From: an uncultured Clostridia bacterium
Lineage (GTDB): Bacteria; Bacillota; Clostridia; Lachnospirales; CAG-274
Length of the DNA: 48,708 bases
Direction of reading: 5' to 3'
Assembly: GCA_947627855.1 (NCBI GenBank)
Contig: CANQXR010000017.1
Coordinates: forward strand, 1 to 48,708
Part shown: positions 17,501-24,290 of the stretch, in pieces
Layout of the letters: every line of letters begins with the position of its first letter
Position numbering within the stretch: the stretch's first letter is position 1
The notes under the pieces: model-generated
The model's input: only the letters and a program-made list of their open reading frames with translations
What the model was told of the DNA's origin: nothing
Databases searched by the model: none
Made by a program: the position numbers and the translations under genes

Positions 17501-17645
17501 GCTTCGCAGTGAAGTGGCGGAGCTTGCGGAAAGTATGAAATATATGAGAGTTGTTCTTGATTCGGGAACCCTTGTAGGAGAGATTGCCCCCGAAATGGAC
17601 AAAAATCTCGGTATGATTTCAAAATACAGAAGGAGGGGGTTCTGA
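8562..17645 (+). CDS. Tape measure protein, very large
   Basis: 3027 residues. The ATG at 8562 has AAGGAG at 8545-8550 and overlaps the previous stop. The N-terminal part (LDKLKQSLKLTDSAKGLENINSS, then ANAEQASHAMYNFAQALSSGAVKLIDWKS) is typical of phage tape measure proteins, which span the tail tube and set its length. Residues about 870-1425 are a series of hydrophobic segments at roughly 60-residue spacing. About 1560-1790 contains four 62-residue repeats. About 2140-2580 contains a 236-residue duplication. SPSK-type motifs with G..GLG recur in the C-terminal third (SPGKEDI, SPSKLFADEVGSYIGQG, SPSKVFYRIGGFAGLG). At about 0.15 nm per residue the tail would be near 450 nm, long for a siphophage. 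No peptidase motif was recognised. Confidence 0.92.
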   Translation: MSNTIDQKVVEMRFDNRQFEQNVQSSLSTLDKLKQSLKLTDSAKGLENINSSVKNINLSPLQNAAEAVSLKFSAMEVMAVTALANITNSAVNAGKQMLNALTIEPIREGFSEYELKMGSVQTIMASTGESLETVNGYLNELNTYADKTIYSFSDMTSSIGKFTNSGVKLGDAVKAIQGISNEAAISGANAEQASHAMYNFAQALSSGAVKLIDWKSIENANMATVEFKNTLIESGLAMGTLTKVGDKYISTTTDLNGKTSEAFTATSMFNDSLSHQWMTSEVLVDALGKYADETTDLGKRAFAAAQDVKTFSQLMDTLKEAVGSGWATTWEIIFGDFNEAKALWTGVSNVVGGMIDTMSDARNSFLEGGLSTGWKQLIDSGIADAEEFKDVVRKVAESHGTDVSKMIDETGSFEESLKKGWATSDVLTESIDKMAAGIRGLSKEQLLEKGYTQEQAEALIQLDDSIKNGSVSMDIFAKKLTQISGREHLINSVRNAFNALLSIVKPIKEAFSEIFPPATSEMLYSLTERLDNFTQKLILSDDTMGKLHDTFRGLFAVIDIVRQAFSAVISVLARVISNIIPIGSGFADVILSAAAAFGSFLAGVDETIKSSQVFNRVVDAMFKGLKPIAGVIQNAVSAISGFIVKAIDWVNENEILIKVFNGVVNSIAYFIDKVKGWIDAFVQLPIVQRNISRFRDAFSDTLSDLNLYISGGAEKISEFIEYVKSLDKISLDNIGDIFKHFKDIVLDYFFNLDGKFTSLRGALSAFADDVTEYFGQIGGRFSWLKDKILDFFNTVKTKISDHIGLGEVLTVGMGVGIILFVKKVGDALSIISNPLESFGKFMDSLSDVIESFSGVLKAYSKKIKADSLFQISKAIAVLVASIALLTQLDQSKMWAAVGVLGALSAGLVAVSFAIGKIGNPGDIVITASYVIAMGIAIKLFASALKSIDELNTEHILKDLGILAGLAAGLVGVAATLGRCGSGIRSGAVVLVGFAAAMKILVSALKDISEIDVNRVNSSLEILLGAMAGLAVVSLACKGLSFGSAASVLAIVAALKILIGTIDDIANIDTNNIKNNLGSFIAIFGMFSVLMAASHLAGANAAKAGVAILAMSASLLIIIGVIKLISGMDSSGLSKGLTAVSLLMTVFAAVIAASNFAGEHAAQAGVMLLLMSVSIGILAGVMVLLSHLEPEGMYRAIAAITALELVFGAIIAVTALAKDCKSTITMIAVTIGVLAVALGGLSMINPENLAAATAALSAVMAMFALVVASTGLAQNAAKTLAVITAAIGVIGVVLYSLGGLPVESSLAAAASLSLVLISLSAAIAIISNVQSVSASALITLGVMVAITGLLGGMLALLASLNIGPTLEIAASLSILITSLSAACLLLSAAGTFGAAAFVGIGVLITLIASVGGLMIAIGALAEHFPGLEAFLNKGLVLLQQIGYGIGSFVGNVVGGLIEGALSKILTLGDDLSSFMSSLTPFLEGAKNIDSASMSGIKSLAEAILVLTAANLVDGISRWLTGGSSLSDFAKQLVPFGEGLVSYGETVAGLNTSAIVQSKTAATALIEIANLVPNSGGLLGFFAGNNDLDDFGNTLEAFGKGLSNYGTTVDGLKSEAIINSKPAATALIEIANLVPNSGGLLGFFAGNNDLDDFGNTLEAFGKGLSNYGTTVDGLNSEAIINSKPAATALIEIANLVPNSGGLLGFFAGNNDLDDFGNTLEAFGKGLSNYGTAVNGLNSEAIINSKPAAEALIEISKLTPNSGGLLGFYAGNNDLNTFGNTLKAFGEGLNDYGNAVENLKTDKINASVYAARGIVNLSNVIADIKISDLKSFGKRLKDFGKDFADYVDSIEGIDANALSQVSEEIRKLADVCSEITNINTDSITSFSEALENLGAKGIEGFIKSFDGADTKVSEAVNKLIKSFADSVNSKKASFGDTFKELVKSGLDGVNNKGVEFKAAGTNLIDSFSEGISTGKAKVNSTISEFVSSMTAAINSKYSDFISSGSYVIQGFINGMNSKRSEVYRKASEIAQSALDAVDDTHVIASPGKEDIKKGEFIGEGLAVGIENKEDRVYEAAEKTSGAALEAVAENSEEAVKMQEETEEERTKRYQEYWNRVFEITAEGFGKEKETAEEENRLKENRLKTEGDYWKRLLEIRKKGTDAASFKDMSFEDFKTDVLEKTTEALKNYADELENTADSLMDISSLFTEVQKQEEVSADSLFKNLQEHTADMIEFANMKKAVSKRIKNAHFKEAFEELGEDARAEITAFYKMSDEDLEKYEKMFEAHFIACQMIAVDTTEETAKKLEKELSDLYGGVDIDIQDFLNSFDGSMESIDKFVKRSIKSSKTAAEGAAKGVEAAEIAVETAAENTKQAHEKALNEEQDYWEKLLEIQKQGAEAEKYEAMSLEDFQEEMVSKTKERLEDYRNELDSTTDSLMNAGNIFSEVQEQEKVSADTLTQNLQDQVKQMGEFTNVVTSLNQRITNPQLKEAINQMGVDNLAELQAMNSMTDKQLEEYVKLFEERYRLSREAAVQQTSGMREDIEKELSDMFGGVPINIEGLENAFDGTFVSLDSYIRQAAANSGMNLTKGIALGITTGTQEAKEAAGQMIKDVEQSAKDAALINSPSKLFADEVGSYIGQGIAAGISDDGAKAAVSGSVGTLMGYILETARASFDGFSAYISEILKNTLTEFTEGADGEEDSLLPIFDGMLKNVFDGVKKKYGEFVTTGQNLIINILSGIDSTKSKITEDFTKLIFDSLNLFRNKYNDFKMAGKDTAARLDEGIRSQETRIVNSFSSIMSRSLSSVRGEEYSFYQAGLYLAEGLENGIESGSYAVADKAREMARAAAEAVERELEINSPSKVFYRIGGFAGLGFVNALEKYRDISYNTGLDVAEGAKKGFSQAVAKISDIAEGKLSVNPTITPVVDMSEVYGSARSLRDLFDSRSTFSFGMDISGYIGDMEKPVDILSDKLDGLKNDAVVNAVSELRSEVAELAESMKYMRVVLDSGTLVGEIAPEMDKNLGMISKYRRRGF
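13240..13930 (+). repeat. Tandem 186-bp repeats in the tape measure gene
   Basis: Four in-frame copies with an exact 186-base (62-residue) period: the word ACCAAATTCAGG begins at 13271, 13457, 13643 and 13829. Copies 1-3 are almost identical in DNA, the fourth is diverged, and more diverged half-units flank the block. Repeat number here would change tail length. Confidence 0.9.
14991..16300 (+). repeat. Two-copy 708-bp diverged duplication in the tape measure gene
   Basis: Residues encoded from 14991 (DYWKRLLEIRKKG, then SFEDF, ADSLMDISSLFTEVQKQE, ELSDLYGG, FDGSMESID) recur from about 15699 (DYWEKLLEIQKQG, SLEDF, TDSLMNAGNIFSEVQEQE, ELSDMFGG, FDGTFVSLD). The offset is 708 bases, 236 residues. 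The copies are clearly related but well diverged, so the duplication is older than the 186-bp block. Confidence 0.8.
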
Positions 17646-18406
17646 TGTACCATTCCATTACATTCGGAGACAAAAATACATATGAGGACTGGCATATTGT
17701 TCCCTCCTCACGCCCTGTATTTGTGCCTCCGCAGCAGAAAACAAAATATCTTGATATTCCCGGCGCTGACGGCTCCTTAGACCTTTCGGAAGCCTTTTCG
17801 GGCTATCCTGTGTACGAAAACAGAGAAGGGTCTTTTGAGTTTATTGTACTTAACGGCTTTGGTGACTGGGCAAAGAGATATTCCGATATAATGTGGTATC
17901 TTCACGGAAAAACTATGAGAGCTATTCTGGAGGACGACCCCTTTTACTTTTATGAGGGGCGTTTCTCGGTGGAGGGCTGGGACAGTACTCAGCCCCCACG
18001 TTCTGTCCTTACAATTAATTACAGTGTAAATCCTTACAAATGGGGTCTTGAAAGCTCTATTGAGGACTGGAAGTGGGACCCGTTCAATTTTTATACGGGC
18101 ATAATACGTCCTATGCTTTTTAAGGACATAGCCGTCACGAGTAAAAGCTCTTGGACAGTTAAAACCTATAAGAGAGATGATTTTGACAGGGCGCCTGTCT
18201 GCCCCGGTTTTATAGTAAGCTCGTCAGATGGGGCAGGTATTGACATAAGGTTTGTAAATTCTTTTCTGAATATCGACATTACAAAGCACCTTGACAACGG
18301 TACGACCATAGTGCCCGACTTTATTATATACGGCAGCGAAACGGTAAGCATTTATTTTAAAGGTCTTGGCAAGGTGTCTGTCGATTTCAGACCGGGGAGG
18401 TTGTGA
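17645..18406 (+). CDS. Distal tail protein (Dit)
   Basis: 253 residues, ATG overlapping the tape measure stop (TGATG) after a GGAGGGGG site. It opens with MYHSITFGDKNTYEDWHIVPSSRPVF and continues with VPGADGSLDLSEAF-like sequence and FEFIVLNGFGDWAKRYSDIMWYLHGK, which are the siphovirus tail-component pattern of distal tail proteins. Dit hexamers form the baseplate hub between tail tube and Tal. Its neighbours, tape measure before and Tal after, agree. Confidence 0.85.
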   Translation: MYHSITFGDKNTYEDWHIVPSSRPVFVPPQQKTKYLDIPGADGSLDLSEAFSGYPVYENREGSFEFIVLNGFGDWAKRYSDIMWYLHGKTMRAILEDDPFYFYEGRFSVEGWDSTQPPRSVLTINYSVNPYKWGLESSIEDWKWDPFNFYTGIIRPMLFKDIAVTSKSSWTVKTYKRDDFDRAPVCPGFIVSSSDGAGIDIRFVNSFLNIDITKHLDNGTTIVPDFIIYGSETVSIYFKGLGKVSVDFRPGRL

Positions 18407-18408
18407 CT

Positions 18409-20409
18409 ATGTATGATGTTTATGCGGACGGCACCTGTATTTACAGCGACACCTATCTCACACAGAATACAAAAGCTTTATCGCCAAAGTTATCTTTAGA
18501 GGACAACTCGGCAGGTTCTCTTTCCATAACTCTGCCGCCCCAGAATGCGGGATATTCTCTTGCAAAAAGACTGTCCTCAAAAATTACCGTTACAAAAGAG
18601 GGAACAGAAATATGGTCAGGCAGGATTATAAATGAAACAGAGGATTTCTGGAAAAACAGAAAGCTTACCTGCGAGGGAGAGCTTGCATATTTAAACGATA
18701 CCATACAGCCGCCTGCCGAATATCATGATATTACTGTGCGTGGCTTTCTTGAAACGCTTTTAAATATTCACAACAGCAAAAGCACCGAAAGATTTGAGGT
18801 GGGGGCAGTCACTGTATATGACTCAAACGACAGCATTTATCGCTATACAAACTACGAATCCACGCTAAGCTGCATAAACGAAAAGCTTATAAACCGTCTC
18901 GGAGGACATTTGCGCATAAGAAAGGAAAACGGCGTAAGATATCTTGATTATCTTGACGAATATCCAAACCTTAACAAGCAGGAAATCCGTTTCGGCGTCA
19001 ATCTCCTTGACTTTGTAAAATCGTGGGACTTAACACAGCTTGCAACGGTTATAGTTCCGAGAGGGGCAAGGCTTGAGGAATCTCCTATAGAAGCCCTTGA
19101 AGCCTATACAACTGTTGAAGGTGTAAACGGAGGAAGCATTTATGTTGTGTCTGATGACGCCGTGGCTGAGTACGGACGTATTGAAGCCGTGGTAGACTGG
19201 GACGATGTGTCGGAGCCTGCAAATCTTCTTAAAAAGGCGCAGGAATATCTGAAGGATGTGCAGTTTGAAGAAATGGTTTTGGAGGTGACCGCCGTTGACC
19301 TTCATTATCTTACGAAATCTCAGGAGGGAGTAAAACTTCTGGACGAAATAAGATGTATTTCAAAACCTCACGGAATGGACAGGGTTTTTCCTGTAACAAA
19401 GCTTGAAATCCCTCTTGACGAACCCCATAACACTGCCTACACCCTTGGCGGCAAGGTGAAAACTTCACTGACCTCTCAGAGCAAGCAGACAAATGAGGAA
19501 ATAAAGAGCAAAATTGAAAATATTCCCTCAAAGAGCAGTATTTTAAAGCAGGCTAAGGAAAATGCAACGCAAATAATAAATTCTGCTATGAACGGTTACA
19601 TAACCATTACGAGAACCGATACAGGAACAGACGAGCTTTATATTTCAAACAATCCCGATATAAAAAAATCAACAAAATTGTGGAGATGGAATATAAACGG
19701 ACTTGGATATTCCGATGACGGGGGACTTTCATATGGACTTGCGATGACTATGGACGGAGCAATTGTAGCCGATTATATTACAGCAGGAACTTTTAATGCT
19801 GATTTAATACGTGCAGGCGTTCTTCAGGATAAAAACGGAAATGTCAAATTCAATCTTGAAACAGGCGTTCTCACTATGACAAAAGGTTCAATAAATATAG
19901 GGAACGGAGTTTTTTCGGTAACCGAAAGCGGATATCTGACAGCTACAAGCGGTAAAATAGGCGGATTTAATATAGATACAAACTGTATATGGAATGAAAG
20001 AATACTTCTTGATAACCTTGGTTTTCACATAACATCTAACAATGGTATAACAGTGGGTTATGTCGGATATAGTTATTGGGCCGCCAATCCTAATAATACT
20101 CACGCAATAGCTTTTAATCTTGAAACAGATTGTACACATATGTGGTGGGCACACAGAGATAAACCTGAAGATGAAAGCTATACTGTAAAATTGGCATATT
20201 TTAGGGGGAGCACTCCAAAAGATGATATTATTCAATTTGGCTGCAACATAGACGGTAACGATTATATTGCTGAGAATTTTTGGCTGAATCCGTATTCAAG
20301 TGGCTTTGACAATGCTATAACCGATATTCTTTACATTGGTGGTTGGAGACTGGATTTTCGGAACGGAGGACTTGTATCTGCCGACCAGCAGTCTATGAGT
20401 TCTGTCTGA
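18409..20409 (+). CDS. Tail-associated protein Tal (phage minor structural protein)
   Basis: 666 residues. The ATG at 18409 is preferred over the in-frame GTG at 18403 because GGGGAGG ends at 18400, leaving 8 bases. Residues 1 to about 370 resemble the prophage Tal N-terminal domain (YDVYADGTCIYSDTY, SLSITLPPQNAGY, IWSGRIINETEDFWKNRKLTCEGELAYLND, GARLEESPIEALEAYTTVEG), which forms the trimeric tail tip hub. A coiled linker follows, then IVADYITAGTFNADLIRAGVLQDKNGN, the common entry into a beta-rich distal part, and a C-terminal region of about 150 residues without recognised enzyme motif. Confidence 0.82.
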   Translation: MYDVYADGTCIYSDTYLTQNTKALSPKLSLEDNSAGSLSITLPPQNAGYSLAKRLSSKITVTKEGTEIWSGRIINETEDFWKNRKLTCEGELAYLNDTIQPPAEYHDITVRGFLETLLNIHNSKSTERFEVGAVTVYDSNDSIYRYTNYESTLSCINEKLINRLGGHLRIRKENGVRYLDYLDEYPNLNKQEIRFGVNLLDFVKSWDLTQLATVIVPRGARLEESPIEALEAYTTVEGVNGGSIYVVSDDAVAEYGRIEAVVDWDDVSEPANLLKKAQEYLKDVQFEEMVLEVTAVDLHYLTKSQEGVKLLDEIRCISKPHGMDRVFPVTKLEIPLDEPHNTAYTLGGKVKTSLTSQSKQTNEEIKSKIENIPSKSSILKQAKENATQIINSAMNGYITITRTDTGTDELYISNNPDIKKSTKLWRWNINGLGYSDDGGLSYGLAMTMDGAIVADYITAGTFNADLIRAGVLQDKNGNVKFNLETGVLTMTKGSINIGNGVFSVTESGYLTATSGKIGGFNIDTNCIWNERILLDNLGFHITSNNGITVGYVGYSYWAANPNNTHAIAFNLETDCTHMWWAHRDKPEDESYTVKLAYFRGSTPKDDIIQFGCNIDGNDYIAENFWLNPYSSGFDNAITDILYIGGWRLDFRNGGLVSADQQSMSSV

Positions 20410-20430
20410 TAATAAAAACAGGAGGATATT

Positions 20431-20802
20431 ATGAAAAAATACAAAAATTACGAAATGGATGCAATGCTTATTTCCCTTAAGCCGCTGCTTTCGCACAGAG
20501 GCAAATTGGGCTACGCCGCTGCGAGAAATGCGAGAATTTTAAGTAATGCACTTGTGGAATACTATAACTTCAGAAATGAACTTATAAAAAAATACGGCGA
20601 AAAAATAAAAGATGACAACGGCAGCGAAACTATGGGAATAAACATTAATTCTCCGAACTTTGATATTTTTACCAAAGAAATGGAGGAGTATATGTATATT
20701 GAGCACAATGTTGACCTTATGACAGTAAGCTATACAGACGCTATGGAGGTTCTTACTGGAGAGGAAATGCTCAATTTAGATTGGATGCTTAACGAACATT
20801 AA
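20431..20802 (+). CDS. Uncharacterised phage tail-region protein
   Basis: 123 residues with a strong AGGAGG site. Mostly helical and charged (RNARILSNALVEYYNFRNELIKKYGEKI, FTKEMEEYMYIEHNVDLMTVSY, a final LTGEEMLNLDWML). Small proteins of this size and composition are common between Tal and tail fibre genes of Firmicutes phages. I could not assign a family. It may assist fibre attachment or assembly; that is position-based only. Confidence 0.6.
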   Translation: MKKYKNYEMDAMLISLKPLLSHRGKLGYAAARNARILSNALVEYYNFRNELIKKYGEKIKDDNGSETMGININSPNFDIFTKEMEEYMYIEHNVDLMTVSYTDAMEVLTGEEMLNLDWMLNEH

Positions 20803-20819
20803 TCGGAGGAGATGGTTTT

Positions 20820-22556
20820 ATGGCTAATATTTCTGCTCAGATTGCTAAAATAATGGAAGCAGTATACGGCGAAGAAGTGAGGGGTTCCATAAAAGATGCC
20901 CTTTTGGCTATGAATGACGAGTCTTCGCAGGCTATGTCAGATGCTTCTTTAGCAAAGGACTCGGCAAAAAATTCAGCGGCCGCATCTGCTGCGTCGGCTG
21001 CAAATGCAAAAACTTCCGAAACAAAAGCGGCAGGCTCAGCGGATAACGCCAAAGGATATGCTGAAACAGCTTCTCAGAAAGCAAACGAGGCAAGTACATC
21101 AGCAGCGAATGCCAAGAATTCCGAAGCAAAGGCTGAAGATGCGGCACAAACAGCCGGGCAAAAGGCGGAAGAAGCTTTGTCATCAGCAACAAACGCCAAG
21201 AATTCCGAAACAAAGGCGAATACATCAGCGACAAACGCCAAGAATTCCGAAAATAACGCAAAAACTTCGGAAACAAAAGCAACAGATTCAGCGAATAGCG
21301 CCAAAGGATATGCTGACACAGCTTCTCAGAAAGCAGATGAGGCAAGTATATCAGCAGCGAATGCCAAGAATTCCGAAACAAAGGCTGAAGATGCGGCGGC
21401 AAGAGCACAAGCTATTTCAGGCGGTGATTTTCTTCCTCTTACAGGCGGCACTGTAGACGGAGATGTAAAAATTGCAGGCAAACATATTTTAACAGCATAC
21501 AGAATAGAGGGTAACAACAATCTCCATCTTGCTGCCGGTCCTATGGATGATGGTAAGTTCGTAGAACTTGAATTCGTAGTAAAGCCTGATTCCGGAGGAA
21601 TTAACCTCTTAAATGGTGGGCTTGACATCGACGGCGGTATGAACATCAAGAACGGACTGAGAGTTCACAATGGTATTACTGTATACGGCAATGTAAGCGT
21701 AAATGGGGGAGGCGATTTTTCAAACCCGGTAACTATAACGGACACTCTTTCAACCCATACCATAAAGCCCCTTGAAGATCTGGAATATAATTTAGGGAGC
21801 AAAGGCAGTGCGGGAAATTTTCGGTATAAAACCATATATGCAGGAACCATAGATGCAGAAAGCATTGTGGGAGAAGCCACTAACGGTTATATCAAGGTCT
21901 TGTCAGACCCACCGATTACGGCTGAAGAAATGGATACCGCTGCGGAATGGAGAAATAAAGGAGCGTGTGTGTCATATTCTTGGAGCGAAACAGAAAAAGT
22001 GATTATTCCGAATCATCCGATGGAATGTGGTATGTTGTTGAATCTTCCCTGCGGCAAATATGATGTGGCTCAACTTTGGCTTCCGACGGGTTATTTGAAA
22101 ACAAGTAAAGCATATATAAGATATGGCAATTCGGCCAGAAATTGGGATTTGAATTGGAAAGCTCTTGCGTGGGATGAAGAAAAAGCAGATGTAAAGCATG
22201 CCCACTCCGAATATTTACCTATGTATTCTTATAGCGGCGGGCTTGACTTTAACAGCCTGAAAGCAAGTGGCATTTATTTTATAAATACCAAATCAATTAC
22301 AAATGCTCCCAACCAAAATACAGGCGTTTTGTTGGTGGATTTCGATTCACCGTATATGAAATTCCAGCTATATATACAAGCTAACTCCGGAATCCGTTAC
22401 AGAATATATGCCCCAAGCAGTGATAGTTGGTCAGAATGGACACTTATATTTGATGATTCTGCATTTTTTAAAAAAGACAATATCAGGATACAATCAGCAG
22501 ATATTTCAGCAGGATCGTCTCTTACTGCCGGAAGTATCGTGATGGTTTATGAATAA
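20820..22556 (+). CDS. Tail fibre with alanine-rich coiled coil and knob-like C-terminal domains
   Basis: 578 residues. Residues 1-40 (MANISAQIAKIMEAVYGEEVRGSIKDALLAMN) form an attachment motif typical of Clostridia phage fibres. Residues about 40-200 are an alanine/serine/lysine repeat region, a likely trimeric coiled coil, built of ANAKNSETKAED-like units. FLPLTGGTVDGDVKIAG begins at about 203, the usual fibre shaft motif. Two pyocin-knob-like domains follow, at about 356-455 and 462-575 (SGIRYRIYAPSSDSWSEWTLIF), which probably bind the host surface. The gene follows Tal, as receptor-binding proteins do. Confidence 0.8.
   Translation: MANISAQIAKIMEAVYGEEVRGSIKDALLAMNDESSQAMSDASLAKDSAKNSAAASAASAANAKTSETKAAGSADNAKGYAETASQKANEASTSAANAKNSEAKAEDAAQTAGQKAEEALSSATNAKNSETKANTSATNAKNSENNAKTSETKATDSANSAKGYADTASQKADEASISAANAKNSETKAEDAAARAQAISGGDFLPLTGGTVDGDVKIAGKHILTAYRIEGNNNLHLAAGPMDDGKFVELEFVVKPDSGGINLLNGGLDIDGGMNIKNGLRVHNGITVYGNVSVNGGGDFSNPVTITDTLSTHTIKPLEDLEYNLGSKGSAGNFRYKTIYAGTIDAESIVGEATNGYIKVLSDPPITAEEMDTAAEWRNKGACVSYSWSETEKVIIPNHPMECGMLLNLPCGKYDVAQLWLPTGYLKTSKAYIRYGNSARNWDLNWKALAWDEEKADVKHAHSEYLPMYSYSGGLDFNSLKASGIYFINTKSITNAPNQNTGVLLVDFDSPYMKFQLYIQANSGIRYRIYAPSSDSWSEWTLIFDDSAFFKKDNIRIQSADISAGSSLTAGSIVMVYE
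21095..21400 (+). repeat. Imperfect in-frame repeats in the tail fibre gene
   Basis: The word GCCAAGAATTCCGAA recurs at least five times, with longer near-identical blocks such as GATATGCTGAAACAGCTTCT and GATATGCTGACACAGCTTCT some 250 bases apart. These units encode the coiled-coil shaft and could change length by recombination. Confidence 0.75.
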
Positions 22557-22568
22557 GGAGGCGGCATA

Positions 22569-23165
22569 ATGTCTGTGTATGTGGGTGTAAATGGCACAGC
22601 AAGAACAGTTAAGGGGCAGTATGTAGGTGTAAACGGCACGGCAAGGAGAGTCAGGGAGCAGTATGTCAGTGTAAACGGTATTGCCAGAAAAGTTTTGATT
22701 GGTGACGGACGTGATTGGGACAGTATTTATTGGTATGATGGCAGTTTAAAATACGGACGCAAGTATAACTTGGGAAGTGAGTTTTCTTCAAGTAAGAATC
22801 TTACATTATACAATCCCCAAGGAGTAAAGTTTTTGGCAGGAGATGTAATTGAAGTCTATTTTTACGGCGCATCTCAGACCACAAATATTGAGTGTGATAT
22901 TTTATTTTATTTTTCGGAACCCGATTTTCTCCGTATGTGGGGAAGTTGTCACAGCGGAGATGAAGAATATCACTATGCTAATATTCAAGACAAAATCACA
23001 AACAAATATTTGATTTACGAATCTTATAAAAGCGGCAGTGATTTTTACTATTCAGCCAGATTTACTCTGGAAGATGATATAGAACTGCCGGGCACTGTAA
23101 ATATTTCAGTCGACAGAAGCACAACATACTGCGAGCTTTTTGTGAACGGCATTCAGATATTTTAA
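22569..23165 (+). CDS. Phage tail-associated protein with three N-terminal VNG repeats
   Basis: 198 residues. It begins with three 14-residue repeats, YVGVNGTARTVKGQ, YVGVNGTARRVREQ and YVSVNGIARKV, encoded by 42-base tandem units at about 22575-22695. Such VNG-AR repeats occur at the N-terminus of several Clostridia phage tail proteins. The remaining 150 residues look like a beta sandwich (aromatic-rich, alternating strands, no cysteine cluster) and match nothing I can name. A host-binding or accessory fibre role is inferred from position after the fibre gene. Confidence 0.65.
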   Translation: MSVYVGVNGTARTVKGQYVGVNGTARRVREQYVSVNGIARKVLIGDGRDWDSIYWYDGSLKYGRKYNLGSEFSSSKNLTLYNPQGVKFLAGDVIEVYFYGASQTTNIECDILFYFSEPDFLRMWGSCHSGDEEYHYANIQDKITNKYLIYESYKSGSDFYYSARFTLEDDIELPGTVNISVDRSTTYCELFVNGIQIF

Positions 23166-23177
23166 AGGAGGAATAAT

Positions 23178-23594
23178 ATGCTTATAAGATTAAAAGACGG
23201 AAAAGAACTTACTGTTCTTAATGTGTACGGGCAGAGACTTTCTGTGAGGGGAGTATACAGAGACAGCCTTACTTTTGTATTTGACCCCGAAATATACGGC
23301 AGTGACAAGCTTATGAAAGATTTTGGCGACTGCACAGGAACATCTCAAATCACTATATCCGATCCTTATGATGAAAAGGAATATATTTATCTTGGATACA
23401 GCCTTTTTCACAGTCTTGTTGTTGAAAATGAAGTTACGCAGAAGGAAACAAACGATAAACCTGAAATCACCAGAAAGCTCATAAAGGTGACGATGGCTCA
23501 GAAAACCTACAGTGAGGCGCTTTCCGATGCCCAGAAATCTGAAATAGATGCCTTAAACGAAGTTGTGGCTGATATTATAGGGGGTGTTTACTGA
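23178..23594 (+). CDS. Uncharacterised phage tail-region protein
   Basis: 138 residues with an AAAGGAGG site. It opens MLIRLKDGKELTVLNVYGQRLSVRGVYRDSLTFVF, passes through a short charged part and ends with a helical YSEALSDAQKSEIDALNEVVADIIGG. Proteins of this shape are frequent near the holin in Firmicutes prophages; function unknown. The stop overlaps the start of the next small gene (TGATG), so the two are probably translated together. Confidence 0.6.
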   Translation: MLIRLKDGKELTVLNVYGQRLSVRGVYRDSLTFVFDPEIYGSDKLMKDFGDCTGTSQITISDPYDEKEYIYLGYSLFHSLVVENEVTQKETNDKPEITRKLIKVTMAQKTYSEALSDAQKSEIDALNEVVADIIGGVY

Positions 23595-23743
23595 TGATTA
23601 ACGAAACTAAAATGAAGGTACTTGTAAACGGCATAGGGGTTAAGCTTTCGAGGGGAGAGGCTCTTGAGAATATTCTTGAGGGCTATGTGAAGCTTTCCGA
23701 GGAAGAAAAAGAATACATAAGAGATGTCTTTAAGGAGGACTGA
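23594..23743 (+). CDS. Small phage protein, 49 residues
   Basis: An ATG overlapping the previous stop opens a 49-residue frame that ends TGA at 23741-23743: MINETKMKVLVNGIGVKLSR, then GEALENILEGYVKLSEEEKE and YIRDVFKED. The frame fills the gap exactly between its neighbours, has acidic helical character, and its last codons contain the AAGGAGG that serves the next gene. Size and place suggest an XkdX-like small tail or lysis-associated protein, but I cannot assign a family. Confidence 0.6.
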   Translation: MINETKMKVLVNGIGVKLSRGEALENILEGYVKLSEEEKEYIRDVFKED

Positions 23744-23747
23744 TTTT

Positions 23748-23984
23748 ATGAATGAAATGTTTGTAGCCCTGATAAGTGCAGTCGGCAGTATAATCGGCAC
23801 TATAATAGGAATAACCGCTAATACAAAGCTTATAATATATCGCCTCGAACAGCTTGAGGCGAAAGTAAACAAACACAACAATATTATAGAACGCACCTAT
23901 GAATGTGAAATAAAAGAAAGCATTCTGGCGGAGCAGATCAACAGCATAAAAGAAAAAATCGCAGACATAGAAAAGGAGGAATAA
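23748..23984 (+). CDS. XhlA-like membrane protein of the lysis module
   Basis: 78 residues. The ATG at 23748 follows AAGGAGG (23732-23738). One N-terminal membrane segment (MNEMFVALISAVGSIIGTIIGITAN) is followed by a coiled coil (YRLEQLEAKVNKHNNIIERTYECE... EQINSIKEKIADIEKEE). This is the layout of XhlA-type proteins, also called DUF7365, which act beside the holin in some phages. It ends one base before the holin start. Confidence 0.7.
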   Translation: MNEMFVALISAVGSIIGTIIGITANTKLIIYRLEQLEAKVNKHNNIIERTYECEIKESILAEQINSIKEKIADIEKEE

Positions 23985-23985
23985 T

Positions 23986-24183
23986 ATGCTCAGCAATAAA
24001 ACCTATGACGTTCTCAAATGGATTGCTCTTGTTTTCCTGCCTGCCCTCGGCACATTATATTTTGCCCTTGCAGGAATCTGGGGTCTTCCCTGCGGCGAGC
24101 AGATTGTAGGGACGATCACTGCCATAGACACCTTTCTTGGTGTTCTCTTAGGCATAAGCAGTATGCGCTATAACGAAAAATAA
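23986..24183 (+). CDS. Phage holin, Dp-1 family
   Basis: 65 residues after AAGGAGG. Two membrane segments: YDVLKWIALVFLPALGTLYFAL and EQIVGTITAIDTFLGVLLGI, separated by AGIWGLPCG. The sequence pattern (KWIA..FLPALGTLYFALAGIWGLP..EQ) is that of the Dp-1 holin family, which makes membrane lesions that release the endolysin. It is the last phage gene; no amidase gene follows it. Confidence 0.85.
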   Translation: MLSNKTYDVLKWIALVFLPALGTLYFALAGIWGLPCGEQIVGTITAIDTFLGVLLGISSMRYNEK

Positions 24184-24241
24184 AAAAAACAAAAAAACGG
24201 GAACAGACGTTATAAAGCCTATAAAAGCTTCGTCTGTTCCC
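24184..24241 (-). terminator. Terminator at the prophage-host junction (minus strand)
   Basis: GGGAACAGACG (24199-24209) pairs perfectly with CGTCTGTTCCC (24231-24241), loop 21 bases. On the minus strand the stem is followed by T-runs (the A-rich 24182-24197), so it terminates the WG-repeat gene. It may also stop phage transcription, less well. This is the last feature before host genes; any right attachment site would lie around 24184-24290. Confidence 0.75.
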
Positions 24242-24290
24242 ACATCATTGTGACATTTACACCCGTTTTTCCGCATAAATTGGGGCATTT

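Noticed and set aside
20820..23165. Diversity-generating retroelement at the tail fibre genes
   Set aside because: No reverse transcriptase and no near-identical template/variable repeat pair with adenine-specific changes was seen. The internal repeats are coiled-coil units.
24184..24290. Right attachment site of the prophage
   Set aside because: The region is the likely place, but without the left end there is no direct repeat to compare, and no integrase or tRNA gene is visible.
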